Shown one piece after another: positions 1 through 8,933 of a stretch of DNA of 64,000 nucleotides; position 1 is the stretch's first letter, and each line of letters opens with the position of its first letter. The stretch is from Flavobacteriaceae bacterium. Its GTDB lineage: Bacteria > Bacteroidota > Bacteroidia > Flavobacteriales > Flavobacteriaceae. Below the pieces are notes generated by a model. It ran no database searches. It saw only the letters and a program-made list of their open reading frames with translations, and was not told where the DNA came from. The position numbers were made by a program, and so were the translations under genes. The DNA lies in NCBI GenBank assembly GCA_947456955.1, contig CANGTQ010000001.1, positions 124,001 to 188,000 of the forward strand, given 5' to 3'.

Positions 1-38
1 CTGTTCAAAATGGTTGTAATCCAATTATTTTTTTCCAT
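1..38 (-). CDS. Start of a gene downstream of the sigma factor (partial)
   Basis: On the minus strand an ATG at 38 opens a frame reading MEKNNWITTILN that runs off the left edge. It follows the sigma-factor stop by about 66 bases on the same strand, so the two are probably cotranscribed. In flavobacteria a gene in this place often encodes a small membrane or anti-sigma-type partner, but only 12 codons are visible. The function is inferred from position alone. Confidence 0.4.
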   Translation of the reverse strand, partial: MEKNNWITTILN

Positions 39-104
39 GATTGTGCTGAATTTATTTATTCTGATTTCATTTCAGAAGTTCAGTATTTACTTTGACGAAT
101 GTTG

Positions 105-659
105 TTATTTTTTCTTGCGATAGTGATTAAATTTTTCAGATAATTTATCTTGTAGCGACACTTTTGCTCTGAAAACCAAGGATTCTATGGATGAAATACT
201 GACTTGCATAATCTCAGCAATCTCAGGATTGCTTAATCCGTCAAGTTTAGATAAGAGAAAAGCAGTCTTTTGATTTTCGGTTAACGTATTGATTACTGCA
301 AAAAGAATTGCAGCTTCTTCTTGATTTTCTATCAAAACCCCAGGATGTTCAAATGTAGTTATGTTAAGATATTCAGCTTCATTTTGGCTTTTCTTTCCAA
401 AAATAAAAAAGCGCTTCTGACTATTCTTTTGCTTTATATAATCCAAACATTGGTTAATGGTAATACGATAAATCCAGGTTTTATAAGATGATTTTTGATT
501 GAAGTTCTCAAGAGAATTATATACATTAACAAAAACATCTTGAGTGATTTCTTCTGCATCTTCAATATTTTGCAAATAATTCAGCGCCACATTAAACACG
601 AGCGTTTTATACTCGTGATATAATTTTTCGAAATTAATTTGATTATTTGGCATTCGCAA
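105..659 (-). CDS. RNA polymerase sigma factor, ECF (sigma-70 family)
   Basis: This is an alternative sigma factor of the extracytoplasmic-function class, which directs RNA polymerase to a small regulon. The 184-residue length is normal for the class. Region 2 is seen as YHEYKTLVFNVALNYL followed by EDAEEITQDVFVNVY and SSYKTWIYRITINQCLDYIK. Region 4 is seen as LTENQKTAFLLSKLDGLSNPEIAEIM followed by a helix-turn-helix ending SSIESLVFRAKVSLQ. The start could be either the first ATG or the one two codons later (MPNNQ). A partial gene on the same strand immediately downstream may be its anti-sigma partner. The LRR gene at 751 is transcribed divergently. The target regulon cannot be told from the sequence. 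Confidence 0.93.
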   Translation of the reverse strand: MRMPNNQINFEKLYHEYKTLVFNVALNYLQNIEDAEEITQDVFVNVYNSLENFNQKSSYKTWIYRITINQCLDYIKQKNSQKRFFIFGKKSQNEAEYLNITTFEHPGVLIENQEEAAILFAVINTLTENQKTAFLLSKLDGLSNPEIAEIMQVSISSIESLVFRAKVSLQDKLSEKFNHYRKKK

Positions 660-723
660 TTTTAAGCTTTCTTTTTGAGAATAGGGTTCAAAATATTAAC
701 TTTTTAATATCGATTATAATTCA

Positions 724-731
724 TAAGTTTG
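724..731 (+). promoter_or_regulatory. Putative -7 promoter box (TAAGTTTG)
   Basis: The 8-mer TAAGTTTG matches the Bacteroidetes -7 consensus TAnnTTTG and lies 20 bases before the ATG at 751. No convincing -33 TTTG is visible at the usual spacing. Confidence 0.5.
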
Positions 732-750
732 GTAATCAAAATTATACGTT

Positions 751-2499
751 ATGAAAAAAAGCTGCCTAACACTACTAGTATTAATTATTGGAAGCTTGTG
801 TAACGCACAGATAATCAATTTTCCTGACCCAAATTTTAAAGCCCGATTATTAGCAGCTGCACCGGGATTGCAAATTGCTAGTGGCACCGCAGGAATACCT
901 GGTAATCCATTTGTAAAAATTGATGCTAATAATGATGGTGAAATTCAGGTTTCAGAAGCATTGGCAATAACGAATTTATGGTTGTATAATGCTAGTATCA
1001 CCAGCCTTGTTGGAATTGAGAATTTTACTAACCTAAGTGAACTCCAAATCTACGGAAACAATATCCCTAATGTTGATTTAACTTCATTGACACATCTTAC
1101 AAATTTAGCGCTGGTTTACAATAATATTACTTCATTGAATGTTACCGGTCTTTCTCAAGTGCAATGGTTTACCTGCCGGGGTAATCAATTAACAAGTTTA
1201 GACGTAACAGGAATGAGTATGATGTCTTTTTTGCAATGTTTTGACAATCAGTTAACCGAATTGAGACTAGGTAATGCGAACAATATTCACACCCTTTATT
1301 GTCAAAATAATTTACTGACAAACTTGGATGTTAGCAATGTTGGAACGCTTGTTAATCTGAACTGTTCGTCGAATAATTTAAGACAATTGAGTCTGAAGAA
1401 TAATTCCATTGAAGTAAATTTAGATTTTTCAAACAATCCGAATTTGCAGTATGTTTGTGCTGATTCTTCTGAATTGCAAAGTGTTCAAAGCAAGATCAAT
1501 CAATATGGATATAACAATTGTTTTACTAATTCGTTTTGTTCATTCAATACAGCAAACCCTGTTTATTTTGTTAAAGGGATTACTAAATATGATGAATTAA
1601 ATGATGGATGTGATAATGACGATATTAGTTTTCCAAATTTAATTATGGTTCTTTCGGATGGAACGAATACAGGGAATGTTTATTCCAATAGCAATGGAGA
1701 ATTCAATACAGCTTCTCAGTTAACTTCGATAACCATTACGCCACAATTGGCAAATCCAGCTTATTTTACAATAACACCTAGCTCGCAAACGGTAACACTT
1801 TCTGATAGTGTTAATCCATTAATTCAAAATTTTTGTGTAACACCAAATGGCTCTCATCCTGATTTGGAAATATCATTTGTAAGAATAAATCAAGCGTCTA
1901 ATGCTTATCAATATGATTACATTTTGACCTACAAAAATAAAGGAACTAATACACAATCTGGCAATATCAACTTAACATTTGATGACAACCAACAGAATTT
2001 TATGGTTTCAACTCCGGCAGTTGAATTATCAGCAACAAATTTATTGACTTGGAATTTTTTAGATTTAAAACCTTTTGAAACGAGAACAATTCAAATAGCG
2101 TTTTATATGAATTTTGAAGCGACTTTATTTAATGGCGATCTACTTACTTATGTTGCTAATATTTCTTCGAGTTCGGTAGACGACACGCCAAATGACAATA
2201 CATACACGCTCAACGAAATCTACTCGTCTGCTGTACTTTTGAATATTCCTAATCCTTCCTTTTCTGATTATTTCGCTTTATATCCAAACCCAACGCGTGA
2301 TTTATTAAATATTAAAACTAAAAAAAATATTTTTATTGATAGCATTGCTGTGTTCAACCTACTTGGACAATCTGTTATACAACTTAAAAACGTTTCAAAT
2401 GATTCGTCAATTGATGTTTCCGGATTGGAAATTGGCACTTACCTTATCAAAATTTCATCTGATAAAGGAATCTTCAACAGTAAATTTATAAAGAATTAA
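751..2499 (+). CDS. Secreted leucine-rich-repeat protein with T9SS sorting domain
   Basis: The 582-residue protein begins with a signal peptide (MKKSCLTLLVLIIGSLCNAQ). Residues of about 30-70 include DANNDGEIQVSEAL, a calcium-loop-like stretch common before LRRs in Bacteroidota. About residues 70-250 hold degenerate 20-22-residue leucine-rich repeats of the type LTSLDVTG..LQCFDNQLTEL. A middle region around 290-480 resembles a SdrD-like or DUF11-type beta-sandwich. The last ~78 residues are a T9SS type A sorting domain (FALYPNPTRDLLNI to GTYLIKISSDKG). It should therefore be exported across the outer membrane and attached to the surface or released. The ligand is unknown. It may serve in adhesion or protein binding. 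Confidence 0.88.
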   Translation: MKKSCLTLLVLIIGSLCNAQIINFPDPNFKARLLAAAPGLQIASGTAGIPGNPFVKIDANNDGEIQVSEALAITNLWLYNASITSLVGIENFTNLSELQIYGNNIPNVDLTSLTHLTNLALVYNNITSLNVTGLSQVQWFTCRGNQLTSLDVTGMSMMSFLQCFDNQLTELRLGNANNIHTLYCQNNLLTNLDVSNVGTLVNLNCSSNNLRQLSLKNNSIEVNLDFSNNPNLQYVCADSSELQSVQSKINQYGYNNCFTNSFCSFNTANPVYFVKGITKYDELNDGCDNDDISFPNLIMVLSDGTNTGNVYSNSNGEFNTASQLTSITITPQLANPAYFTITPSSQTVTLSDSVNPLIQNFCVTPNGSHPDLEISFVRINQASNAYQYDYILTYKNKGTNTQSGNINLTFDDNQQNFMVSTPAVELSATNLLTWNFLDLKPFETRTIQIAFYMNFEATLFNGDLLTYVANISSSSVDDTPNDNTYTLNEIYSSAVLLNIPNPSFSDYFALYPNPTRDLLNIKTKKNIFIDSIAVFNLLGQSVIQLKNVSNDSSIDVSGLEIGTYLIKISSDKGIFNSKFIKN

Positions 2500-2588
2500 T
2501 TATCGCTGATTTTAATACAAACTAACCTCAAAACTGAAAAACTATTTGGGTTTTTTTACAACAAGTTTTTAATAGATTTTTATTCCTT

Positions 2589-2596
2589 TATATTTG
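2589..2596 (+). promoter_or_regulatory. Putative -7 promoter box (TATATTTG) for fabG
   Basis: TATATTTG is an exact TAnnTTTG match 34 bases before the fabG ATG. No -33 box is clear. Confidence 0.55.
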
Positions 2597-2629
2597 TAAA
2601 CTGAAATTTTAAATTAAACAATTAATTAC

Positions 2630-3376
2630 ATGAAATTATTAGAAGGAAAAGTAGCCATCATTACTGGAGCCAGTAGAGGAATAGGAAGCGGAATTGCAAA
2701 AGTATTTGCACAACACGGAGCAAATGTTGCTTTTACATATAGTTCATCTGCCGAATCAGCACTAGCCTTAGAAAATGAATTGTCGGAGATGGGAATCAAA
2801 ACGAAAGGATATAAATCAAATGCTGCCGATTTCAATGAAGCTCAAAAATTGGTTGATGATGTTATGGCTGAATTTGGAAATGTAGATATATTAATTAACA
2901 ATGCTGGAATCACAAAGGACAACCTTTTAATGCGTATGTCGGAAGAAGATTTTGATAAAGTAATTGAAATCAATTTGAAATCGGTATTTAATATGACCAA
3001 AGCAGTTCAGAAAATCATGTTGAAAAACCGCAAAGGTTCTATCGTAAACATGAGTAGTGTAGTAGGGGTGAAAGGGAATGCCGGACAAGCAAATTATGCT
3101 GCATCTAAAGCGGGAATGATTGGATTTACTAAATCGGTTGCCTTGGAATTAGGTTCAAGAAATATTCGTTGTAATGCTATTGCTCCAGGTTTTATAGAAA
3201 CTGAAATGACCGCAAAATTAAATGAAGATGTGGTTCAAGGTTGGAGAGATTCTATTCCGTTAAAACGTGGAGGAACTCCTGAAGATGTAGCGAATGCTTG
3301 TCTTTTCTTTGCTTCTGATATGAGCGCCTATGTTTCAGGACAAGTGTTGAATGTTTGTGGAGGAATGTTAACTTAG
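2630..3376 (+). CDS. fabG: 3-oxoacyl-[acyl-carrier-protein] reductase FabG
   Basis: This classical short-chain dehydrogenase reduces 3-oxoacyl-ACP to 3-hydroxyacyl-ACP with NADPH in the fatty-acid elongation cycle. The 248-residue length is typical. The cofactor motif TGASRGIG is at residues 12-19 and the NNAG motif at 90-93. The catalytic triad is Ser143, Tyr156 and Lys160 (NYAASKAG). The end matches FabG (SGQVLNVCGGMLT). It is a single gene with its own -7 box, not placed in a fab cluster. Confidence in the family is very high. Assignment to fatty-acid synthesis rather than another ACP- or CoA-linked reductase rests on overall likeness. Confidence 0.95.
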   Translation: MKLLEGKVAIITGASRGIGSGIAKVFAQHGANVAFTYSSSAESALALENELSEMGIKTKGYKSNAADFNEAQKLVDDVMAEFGNVDILINNAGITKDNLLMRMSEEDFDKVIEINLKSVFNMTKAVQKIMLKNRKGSIVNMSSVVGVKGNAGQANYAASKAGMIGFTKSVALELGSRNIRCNAIAPGFIETEMTAKLNEDVVQGWRDSIPLKRGGTPEDVANACLFFASDMSAYVSGQVLNVCGGMLT

Positions 3377-3440
3377 TATTCAGTTTACAGTCTCAGTTAG
3401 CATATTAAGCTGTAAACTGCGACTGTAAACTGCGACTTAT
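3374..3440. repeat. Intergenic word-like repeat, copy A, with 10-bp inverted repeat
   Basis: The spacer after fabG starts at the stop codon itself. The 10-mer CAGTTTACAG (3381-3390) is the exact reverse complement of CTGTAAACTG at 3410-3419 and again at 3423-3432. The last two lie in a 13-bp direct repeat, CTGTAAACTGCGA. The first 28 bases match the spacer after aroC (8853 on) at 24 positions. The hairpin could end fabG transcription, though it has no clean T-run. Confidence 0.6.
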
Positions 3441-3462
3441 TTTAAATACTGACTTTATATAT

Positions 3463-5490
3463 ATGACCACAAACACTGTTTTATTGATATTGCTTTCTAT
3501 AGGAATAGCGTTTGCGTTATCATTTTACCATTATTTTTACCAAGTCAAAAGCAAGTCCAATTCGACTTTACTTTTGGCTTTTTTGCGTTTCTTCAGTATC
3601 TTCGGATTACTGCTATTATTGATAAATCCTATTATTTCCAAAAAAACTGTCGAAACGGTTAAAACTCCGTTACCAATTGTTATCGACAATTCAGCCTCTA
3701 TATCCGATCTGAAAGCTGATAAAATAGCGATGGAAGTATTTAAAAAGCTATCTAAAAATAATGACTTAGCAGATAAATTTGACGTTCAGACCTATCAGTT
3801 TGATAGTGATTTTCTACCGGCAGATACAATTGATTTCAAAGGAAAACAATCTAATATTGATGTGGTTGCCAAAAACCTAAAGAACATCTACAAAAACCAG
3901 CACTACCCAACGGTATTGATTTCTGATGGGAACCAGACTTCGGGTGAAGATTATGTTTTTGGATTTAATCCTGATAATACCGTTTATCCGATGGTAGTTG
4001 GAGATACAGCGACATATTTAGATTTAAGAATCTCGCAGTTGAATGTCAACAAATATGCGTTTCACAAGAATAAATTTCCAGTAGAAGTTTTTCTGAACTA
4101 CACCGGAAATAAAAGTATCAATGCTTCATTTAGAATCTCACAAGGTAATAGTGTTCTGAATGAACAAACCGTTGTCTTTTCGCCTTCTAAGAAATCAGCC
4201 CTACTCAATTTGTTATTGCCTGCTGATAAAGTTGGACTACAGATTCTGAAAGCTACTATATCATCAAAAGAGCAAGAAAAAAATACCTATAACAACACCA
4301 AAAATTTTGCTGTAGAAGTCATCGATCAAAAGACAGAAGTGGCTTTAATTTCATCAACTTCACATCCTGATTTAGGAGCCATTAAACGAAGTATTGAATC
4401 TAATGCACAAAGAAAAGTAACCATACTTAAACCTAATAAAATCAATTCATTAACAGATTATGATGTTTTGATATTATATCAGCCTAATGCTGAGTTTAAA
4501 GCTATTTATGACCAAAACGAAAATGCCAAAATCAATACTTGGACAATCACAGGAAACGATACTGATTATAATTTTTTAAATCAAAATCAAAACAGTTATA
4601 GTTTTAAAATGAGCGGAAGTAAAGAGGATTATTTGGCTTCGTTTGACAATCAGTTCAATTTATTTGCTTTGGATAATATTGGTTTTGAACAGTTTCCTCC
4701 GTTGGAAAATCCTTTTGGAGCGATAACTGCCAATGGCAATACTAATACGTTATTGTCTTCTACCATTCGCAACATCCCAACTAATCAGCCATTGATGACT
4801 TTTGTTGAAAATCAAGGAAAACGAAGTGCTTTCTTATTTGGTGAAAACATTTGGAAATGGAGAGCCAATACTTATGTTGATAAAAAAAGCTTTACTGATT
4901 TTGATGTCTTCCTTGACAAAACTATTCAGTATTTAGCATCGAACAACGCAAGAAAATCTTTGGTAGTAACTCATGAACGCTTCTATAATTCGGGTGAAGG
5001 CATCGAAATTACGGCTCAATATTTCAATAAAAATTATGAACTGGATGAAAAAGCACGATTGACAATCGCTGTTACAAATACCAAAACGAAACAAGTAAAA
5101 AATTATGATTTACTTAGAACTACGAATGCTTTTCAGGTTAACTTAGACGGATTAGTTGCTGGAAATTATGCTTTTACCGTTAAAGAATTAAATTCAAATT
5201 CGGTTTACAGCAGCAGATTTGAAGTATTGGATTTTGATATTGAAAAAAAATTCGTAAATCCCGATTGGAACAAACTAAACCAATTGGCTACACAAACTAA
5301 AGGCAAAGCTTTTCTGCCAAATCAAACTGATTTATTAATTAAAAAATTGCTTGCTGACGACAGCTATAAAGCCATTCAGAAAACATTGGTCAAAAAATCG
5401 CCTTTGATTGATTGGATTTGGTTGTTGGTTTTGATTGCTATTTCTCTTGCTTCCGAGTGGTTTATTAGAAAATATAACGGATTGTTATAA
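3463..5490 (+). CDS. Large membrane protein with a vWA-like periplasmic region
   Basis: The function of this 675-residue protein is not established. Two N-terminal membrane segments (about residues 4-24 and 38-58) are followed by a long soluble part. That part begins with KTPLPIVIDNSASISDLK, which resembles the metal-site start of a von Willebrand factor A-like domain. Near the C-terminus there is one membrane segment (about 650-668, IDWIWLLVLIAISLASEWF). The layout resembles the BatA/aerotolerance-type and other vWA membrane proteins of Bacteroidota, but no MoxR ATPase or Bat genes lie beside it. It follows fabG on the same strand. Its stop overlaps the stop of the convergent next gene within the shared palindrome TTATAA. 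Confidence 0.75.
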   Translation: MTTNTVLLILLSIGIAFALSFYHYFYQVKSKSNSTLLLAFLRFFSIFGLLLLLINPIISKKTVETVKTPLPIVIDNSASISDLKADKIAMEVFKKLSKNNDLADKFDVQTYQFDSDFLPADTIDFKGKQSNIDVVAKNLKNIYKNQHYPTVLISDGNQTSGEDYVFGFNPDNTVYPMVVGDTATYLDLRISQLNVNKYAFHKNKFPVEVFLNYTGNKSINASFRISQGNSVLNEQTVVFSPSKKSALLNLLLPADKVGLQILKATISSKEQEKNTYNNTKNFAVEVIDQKTEVALISSTSHPDLGAIKRSIESNAQRKVTILKPNKINSLTDYDVLILYQPNAEFKAIYDQNENAKINTWTITGNDTDYNFLNQNQNSYSFKMSGSKEDYLASFDNQFNLFALDNIGFEQFPPLENPFGAITANGNTNTLLSSTIRNIPTNQPLMTFVENQGKRSAFLFGENIWKWRANTYVDKKSFTDFDVFLDKTIQYLASNNARKSLVVTHERFYNSGEGIEITAQYFNKNYELDEKARLTIAVTNTKTKQVKNYDLLRTTNAFQVNLDGLVAGNYAFTVKELNSNSVYSSRFEVLDFDIEKKFVNPDWNKLNQLATQTKGKAFLPNQTDLLIKKLLADDSYKAIQKTLVKKSPLIDWIWLLVLIAISLASEWFIRKYNGLL

Positions 5491-5907
5491 TTTTTTAATT
5501 GCCTTTCTCAAAACAATTCTTCCGCCTAAATAGGCCATTGGAATGTAGGCAAATCCTAAGTCAACAATGGTAAACCAAACTGGAGAAGGAAGCATAAAAA
5601 TATTCATTATGCCACCAACTAAAAAGCAAATGCCAATTATCATTGCAAATCTCATTTTATAATTAGCTGCCATACTTGCAGCTAGAATTGCACCAACTAA
5701 TGTTCCGAATGCATGAGCAAGAAAAGGCATTAGAAAATGTTTAGGTTCCATTAATGGCATGGCGGCTTGTAAACCTTCCATAGTGGTTAGATTAGCACCA
5801 GCAGGCGGTGGAATAACTGAACCGCTGACCATTATGATAGAAATGTTTACCATTCCTCCAATAATAAGACTTATAACTACTGCTAAAATGTTTTTTAAAA
5901 TAGTCAT
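5485..5907 (-). CDS. Small integral membrane protein, conserved in flavobacteria
   Basis: This 140-residue hydrophobic protein has about four membrane segments: residues 5-27, about 60-82, 87-107 and 112-132. Two short motifs, HFLMPFLAHAFGTLVGA and MAYLGGRIVLRKAIKKL, are the most distinctive parts. No enzyme or transporter motif is recognised. It is convergent with the large vWA-like membrane protein and overlaps it by six bases at the stop codons. The next gene, bshA, is divergent from it. It is best called a conserved hypothetical membrane protein. Confidence 0.75.
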   Translation of the reverse strand: MTILKNILAVVISLIIGGMVNISIIMVSGSVIPPPAGANLTTMEGLQAAMPLMEPKHFLMPFLAHAFGTLVGAILAASMAANYKMRFAMIIGICFLVGGIMNIFMLPSPVWFTIVDLGFAYIPMAYLGGRIVLRKAIKKL

Positions 5908-6047
5908 ATTAAATTCGTTTAGGTCAATTAGATTGAGTTTTGTTTTTCTTTACTAAAATAACAAAATTCAGTTACAAAATCATTTTTAATAAAAACTAAC
6001 TCAAAGACAATCCATTTTGCTTAAATTCGTAACACTAAAAATAACAT

Positions 6048-7181
6048 ATGAAAATTGCCATTGTATGCTATCCAACATTTGGTGGGAGTGGAGTAGTTGC
6101 TACAGAATTAGGATTAGAACTTGCACATCGCGGACATGAAATACATTTTATTACATACCGTCAACCTGTGCGATTAGCACTCTTAAACTCAAAGGTGCAT
6201 TACCATGAAGTTAATGTTCCGGAGTATCCCTTGTTTCATTATCAACCCTATGAATTAGCATTGTCGAGCAAATTGGTTGACATGGTTAAACTCTATAAAA
6301 TAGAATTGTTGCACGTGCATTATGCGATTCCACATGCTTATGCCGGCTATATGGCTAAACAAATGTTGAAAGACGAAGGTATAATTATTCCAATGGTAAC
6401 AACGCTTCACGGCACCGACATTACTTTGGTAGGAAACCATCCATTCTATAAGACAGCAGTAAGTTTTAGTATCAATAAATCAGATATAGTAACTTCGGTT
6501 TCCCAAAGTTTAAAAGATGATACCTATAAACTTTTCAATATTAAGAAGGAAATACATGTAATTCCCAATTTTATTGAGTTGGATAAAATACGAAACGAGA
6601 GTCAAATCTCCTGTCATCGTTCTGTAATGGCTAAAAAAGAAGAACGCATTGTAACTCACATCAGTAACTTCCGAAAAGTAAAACGCATCCCGGATATTAT
6701 CAAAATATTTTATAAAATTCAAGAGAAAATACCAGCTAAATTAATGATGGTTGGTGATGGCCCCGAAAAGGTAAAAGCGGAACAACTTTGTAAGGAATTG
6801 GGTATTGAAGAAAAAGTAATTTTCTTTGGAAACAGTAGCGAGATAGATCAAATTCTTTCCTATTCCGATTTGTTTCTTTTGCCTTCAGAAACCGAGAGTT
6901 TTGGTTTGGCTGCACTCGAAGCAATGGCCTGGAGCGTGCCTGTAATCTCCAGTAATTCGGGTGGTTTGCCAGAAGTAAACTTTGATGGAATTTCCGGATA
7001 TCTTAGCAACGTTGGCGATGTTGATAGCATGGCTGCGAATGCTTTAAAAATACTTACTGACGATGCAACTTTGGCTAAATTTAGAGAAAGTGCCTTGAGT
7101 GTTGCTCAAAAATTTGATATTAAAAACATTCTTCCATTGTATGAAGCATTGTACCACGAAGCCATCAACAATTCCAAATGA
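6048..7181 (+). CDS. bshA: N-acetyl-alpha-D-glucosaminyl L-malate synthase BshA
   Basis: This GT4-family glycosyltransferase is the first enzyme of bacillithiol synthesis. It joins GlcNAc from UDP-GlcNAc to L-malate in the cytoplasm. The 377-residue protein starts MKIAIVCYPTFGGSG, with the glycine loop at residues 11-15. HGTD is at 121-124 and the EX7E nucleotide-sugar motif is Glu283 to Glu291 (ETESFGLAALE). These are characteristic of BshA, which is widespread in Bacteroidota and Firmicutes. bshB and bshC are not in the window. The next gene overlaps by four bases (ATGA), so the two are translationally coupled. Confidence 0.94.
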   Translation: MKIAIVCYPTFGGSGVVATELGLELAHRGHEIHFITYRQPVRLALLNSKVHYHEVNVPEYPLFHYQPYELALSSKLVDMVKLYKIELLHVHYAIPHAYAGYMAKQMLKDEGIIIPMVTTLHGTDITLVGNHPFYKTAVSFSINKSDIVTSVSQSLKDDTYKLFNIKKEIHVIPNFIELDKIRNESQISCHRSVMAKKEERIVTHISNFRKVKRIPDIIKIFYKIQEKIPAKLMMVGDGPEKVKAEQLCKELGIEEKVIFFGNSSEIDQILSYSDLFLLPSETESFGLAALEAMAWSVPVISSNSGGLPEVNFDGISGYLSNVGDVDSMAANALKILTDDATLAKFRESALSVAQKFDIKNILPLYEALYHEAINNSK

Positions 7182-7606
7182 GTAAAAGAATAATTTCAAT
7201 ACTAGTAATTGCATTACTATATTCTTGTTCATCAACTAAAAATATAGAGAAGAAACCTTTGTATGAAGTGCTACTAGTCAACAACGATGGTGGTGCTAAC
7301 ATTAAGTTTTACGAAGTGTTAACAGAACCAAAAGAAATAAAGATGCTTTTAGGAGATGAAACATTGGGTAAAAAGATAGACTCTAATGATATTACCAACA
7401 GTAGTTTTGTCATCCTTAATTCCGGGCCAACAATTGAAAACTATAATAAAGTTTCAATTGAAAAGGTCATCGAAACTCCGACACAAATAGAAGTATATGT
7501 AATGGACAATCAAAAGAATATTGAGGCAGTTCAAACCGATGACGATACTTTATATCCTTATACTGTTGTAAAAATCAACTCAAAGAAACCAATTATTATC
7601 AAATAA
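7178..7606 (+). CDS. Putative lipoprotein coupled to bshA
   Basis: The 142-residue protein has a short signal sequence ending in the lipobox-like LYSC, with Cys17 as the predicted lipidated residue. The mature part (SSTKNIEKKPLYEVLLV...) is a small, probably beta-rich domain with no recognised family. The ATG overlaps the bshA stop in ATGA, which suggests coordinated expression. A role in thiol chemistry would be a guess. Similar small lipoproteins next to bshA may simply share its transcript. Confidence 0.75.
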   Translation: MSKRIISILVIALLYSCSSTKNIEKKPLYEVLLVNNDGGANIKFYEVLTEPKEIKMLLGDETLGKKIDSNDITNSSFVILNSGPTIENYNKVSIEKVIETPTQIEVYVMDNQKNIEAVQTDDDTLYPYTVVKINSKKPIIIK

Positions 7607-7731
7607 AAATCCCGTCTGGTTAAGGACAGATTTCTTTTTTAATATCTATTTTAGATTAAAATTTGTAACAAATTCCAAGTATAGCTTAGGTTAATTTTGA
7701 ATAATAATCTTTTAGACTTTTAAATTTAATC

Positions 7732-7739
7732 TATATTTG
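7732..7739 (+). promoter_or_regulatory. Putative -7 promoter box (TATATTTG) for aroC, decides the start
   Basis: TATATTTG matches TAnnTTTG. It overlaps a possible upstream TTG start at 7737, so a transcript from this box would begin downstream of that TTG. This supports the ATG at 7791 as the real aroC start. Confidence 0.6.
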
Positions 7740-7790
7740 TTAACTCAAGTTTGGATATGCCCAACTGTAAGAATAAAAAAACAATATCAA

Positions 7791-8855
7791 ATGGCTGGAA
7801 ATAGCTACGGAACACTTTTTAAACTCACCACTTTTGGTGAATCACACGGAGAAGCTTTAGGCGGTATAATTGATGGTTGTCCTGCCGGTATAGAAATCAA
7901 TTTGGACGCTATTCAAAACGAAATGCAACGAAGAAAACCAGGCCAATCTTCTATAGTTACTCAGCGAAAAGAAGAAGACGAAGTGCAGTTTCTTTCAGGA
8001 ATATTTGAAGGTAAAACTACTGGAATGCCTATTGGATTTATCATTCCAAATACGAACCAAAAGTCGGATGATTACTCACATATCAAGGACAGCTATCGTC
8101 CAAGTCATGCCGACTATGTATATGAAAAAAAATACGGCATCCGTGATTATCGAGGTGGCGGCAGAAGTTCGGCTCGTGAAACAGCTTGCAGGGTAGTAGG
8201 AGGTGCAATTGCCAAACAAGTTTTATCTGATATCCAAATAAACGCTTTTGTTTCTTCTGTTGGCGAAATATTTATTGACAAACCCTATCAAGATTTAGAT
8301 TTTTCGCTAATCGAAACCAATGACGTTCGTTGTCCTGATATGGTAACAGCAGAAAAAATGGAGAACTTTATCAAAGAAATTCGGAAAGATGGCGATACCG
8401 TTGGAGGTACTATAACCTGTGTGATCCAAAACGTTCCAATTGGATTAGGGGAACCGGTTTTTGATAAACTCCATGCTGAATTAGGGAAAGCGATACTTTC
8501 AATAAACGCGGTAAAAGGTTTTGAATTTGGCAGCGGATTTTGTGGTGCCAGAATGAAAGGAAGTGAACACAATGATTTATATAATGAAGATGGAACGACC
8601 AAAACCAATCTTTCGGGCGGTATTCAGGGTGGCATTTCAAACGGAATGGATATTTATTTCAGAGTAGCTTTTAAACCGGTGGCTACATTAATTCAAAAAC
8701 AAGAAGTGTTGACAAATGAAAACGCCTTGGTTGAACAACAAGGCAAAGGACGACATGATCCTTGTGTCGTGGCTCGTGCAGTACCAATTGTCGAAGCCAT
8801 GGCGGCCATAGTTTTGGCTGATTTTTATTTATTAAACAAAACGTATCAGAAATAG
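7791..8855 (+). CDS. aroC: Chorismate synthase AroC
   Basis: AroC converts 5-enolpyruvylshikimate 3-phosphate to chorismate, the last common step of aromatic amino-acid synthesis, using reduced FMN. With the ATG at 7791 the protein is 354 residues, starting [20 protein letters not shown]. This is the usual length and N-terminus, with the family signature GESHG. Further signatures are [13 protein letters not shown] and the C-terminal [19 protein letters not shown] longer reading from a TTG at 7737 would add 18 unrelated residues and would start inside the promoter box. No other aro genes are adjacent. Confidence 0.97.
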   Translation: MAGNSYGTLFKLTTFGESHGEALGGIIDGCPAGIEINLDAIQNEMQRRKPGQSSIVTQRKEEDEVQFLSGIFEGKTTGMPIGFIIPNTNQKSDDYSHIKDSYRPSHADYVYEKKYGIRDYRGGGRSSARETACRVVGGAIAKQVLSDIQINAFVSSVGEIFIDKPYQDLDFSLIETNDVRCPDMVTAEKMENFIKEIRKDGDTVGGTITCVIQNVPIGLGEPVFDKLHAELGKAILSINAVKGFEFGSGFCGARMKGSEHNDLYNEDGTTKTNLSGGIQGGISNGMDIYFRVAFKPVATLIQKQEVLTNENALVEQQGKGRHDPCVVARAVPIVEAMAAIVLADFYLLNKTYQK

Positions 8856-8925
8856 TACTCAGTATTCAGTCTCAGTTGGCAGAGAGCGATGCCTGAAAAC
8901 TGTGACTGCGACTGCGACTGAACAC
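8853..8925. repeat. Intergenic word-like repeat, copy B
   Basis: The spacer between aroC and the symporter begins at the aroC stop codon. It is made of repeated CAGT/ACTG words, including three successive ACTGCG-type units near 8901-8920 and a small GGCA...TGCC hairpin. Its first 28 bases agree with the spacer after fabG (3374 on) at 24 positions. Confidence 0.6.
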
Positions 8926-8933
8926 TAAAAAAA

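Noticed and set aside
7737..7790. Extended aroC start at a TTG
   Set aside because: The TTG overlaps the TATATTTG promoter box, and the extra residues do not match the family start.
8288..8608. 106-codon open frame antisense to aroC
   Set aside because: It overlaps the conserved aroC coding frame entirely. The translation looks like a shadow of aroC codon use.
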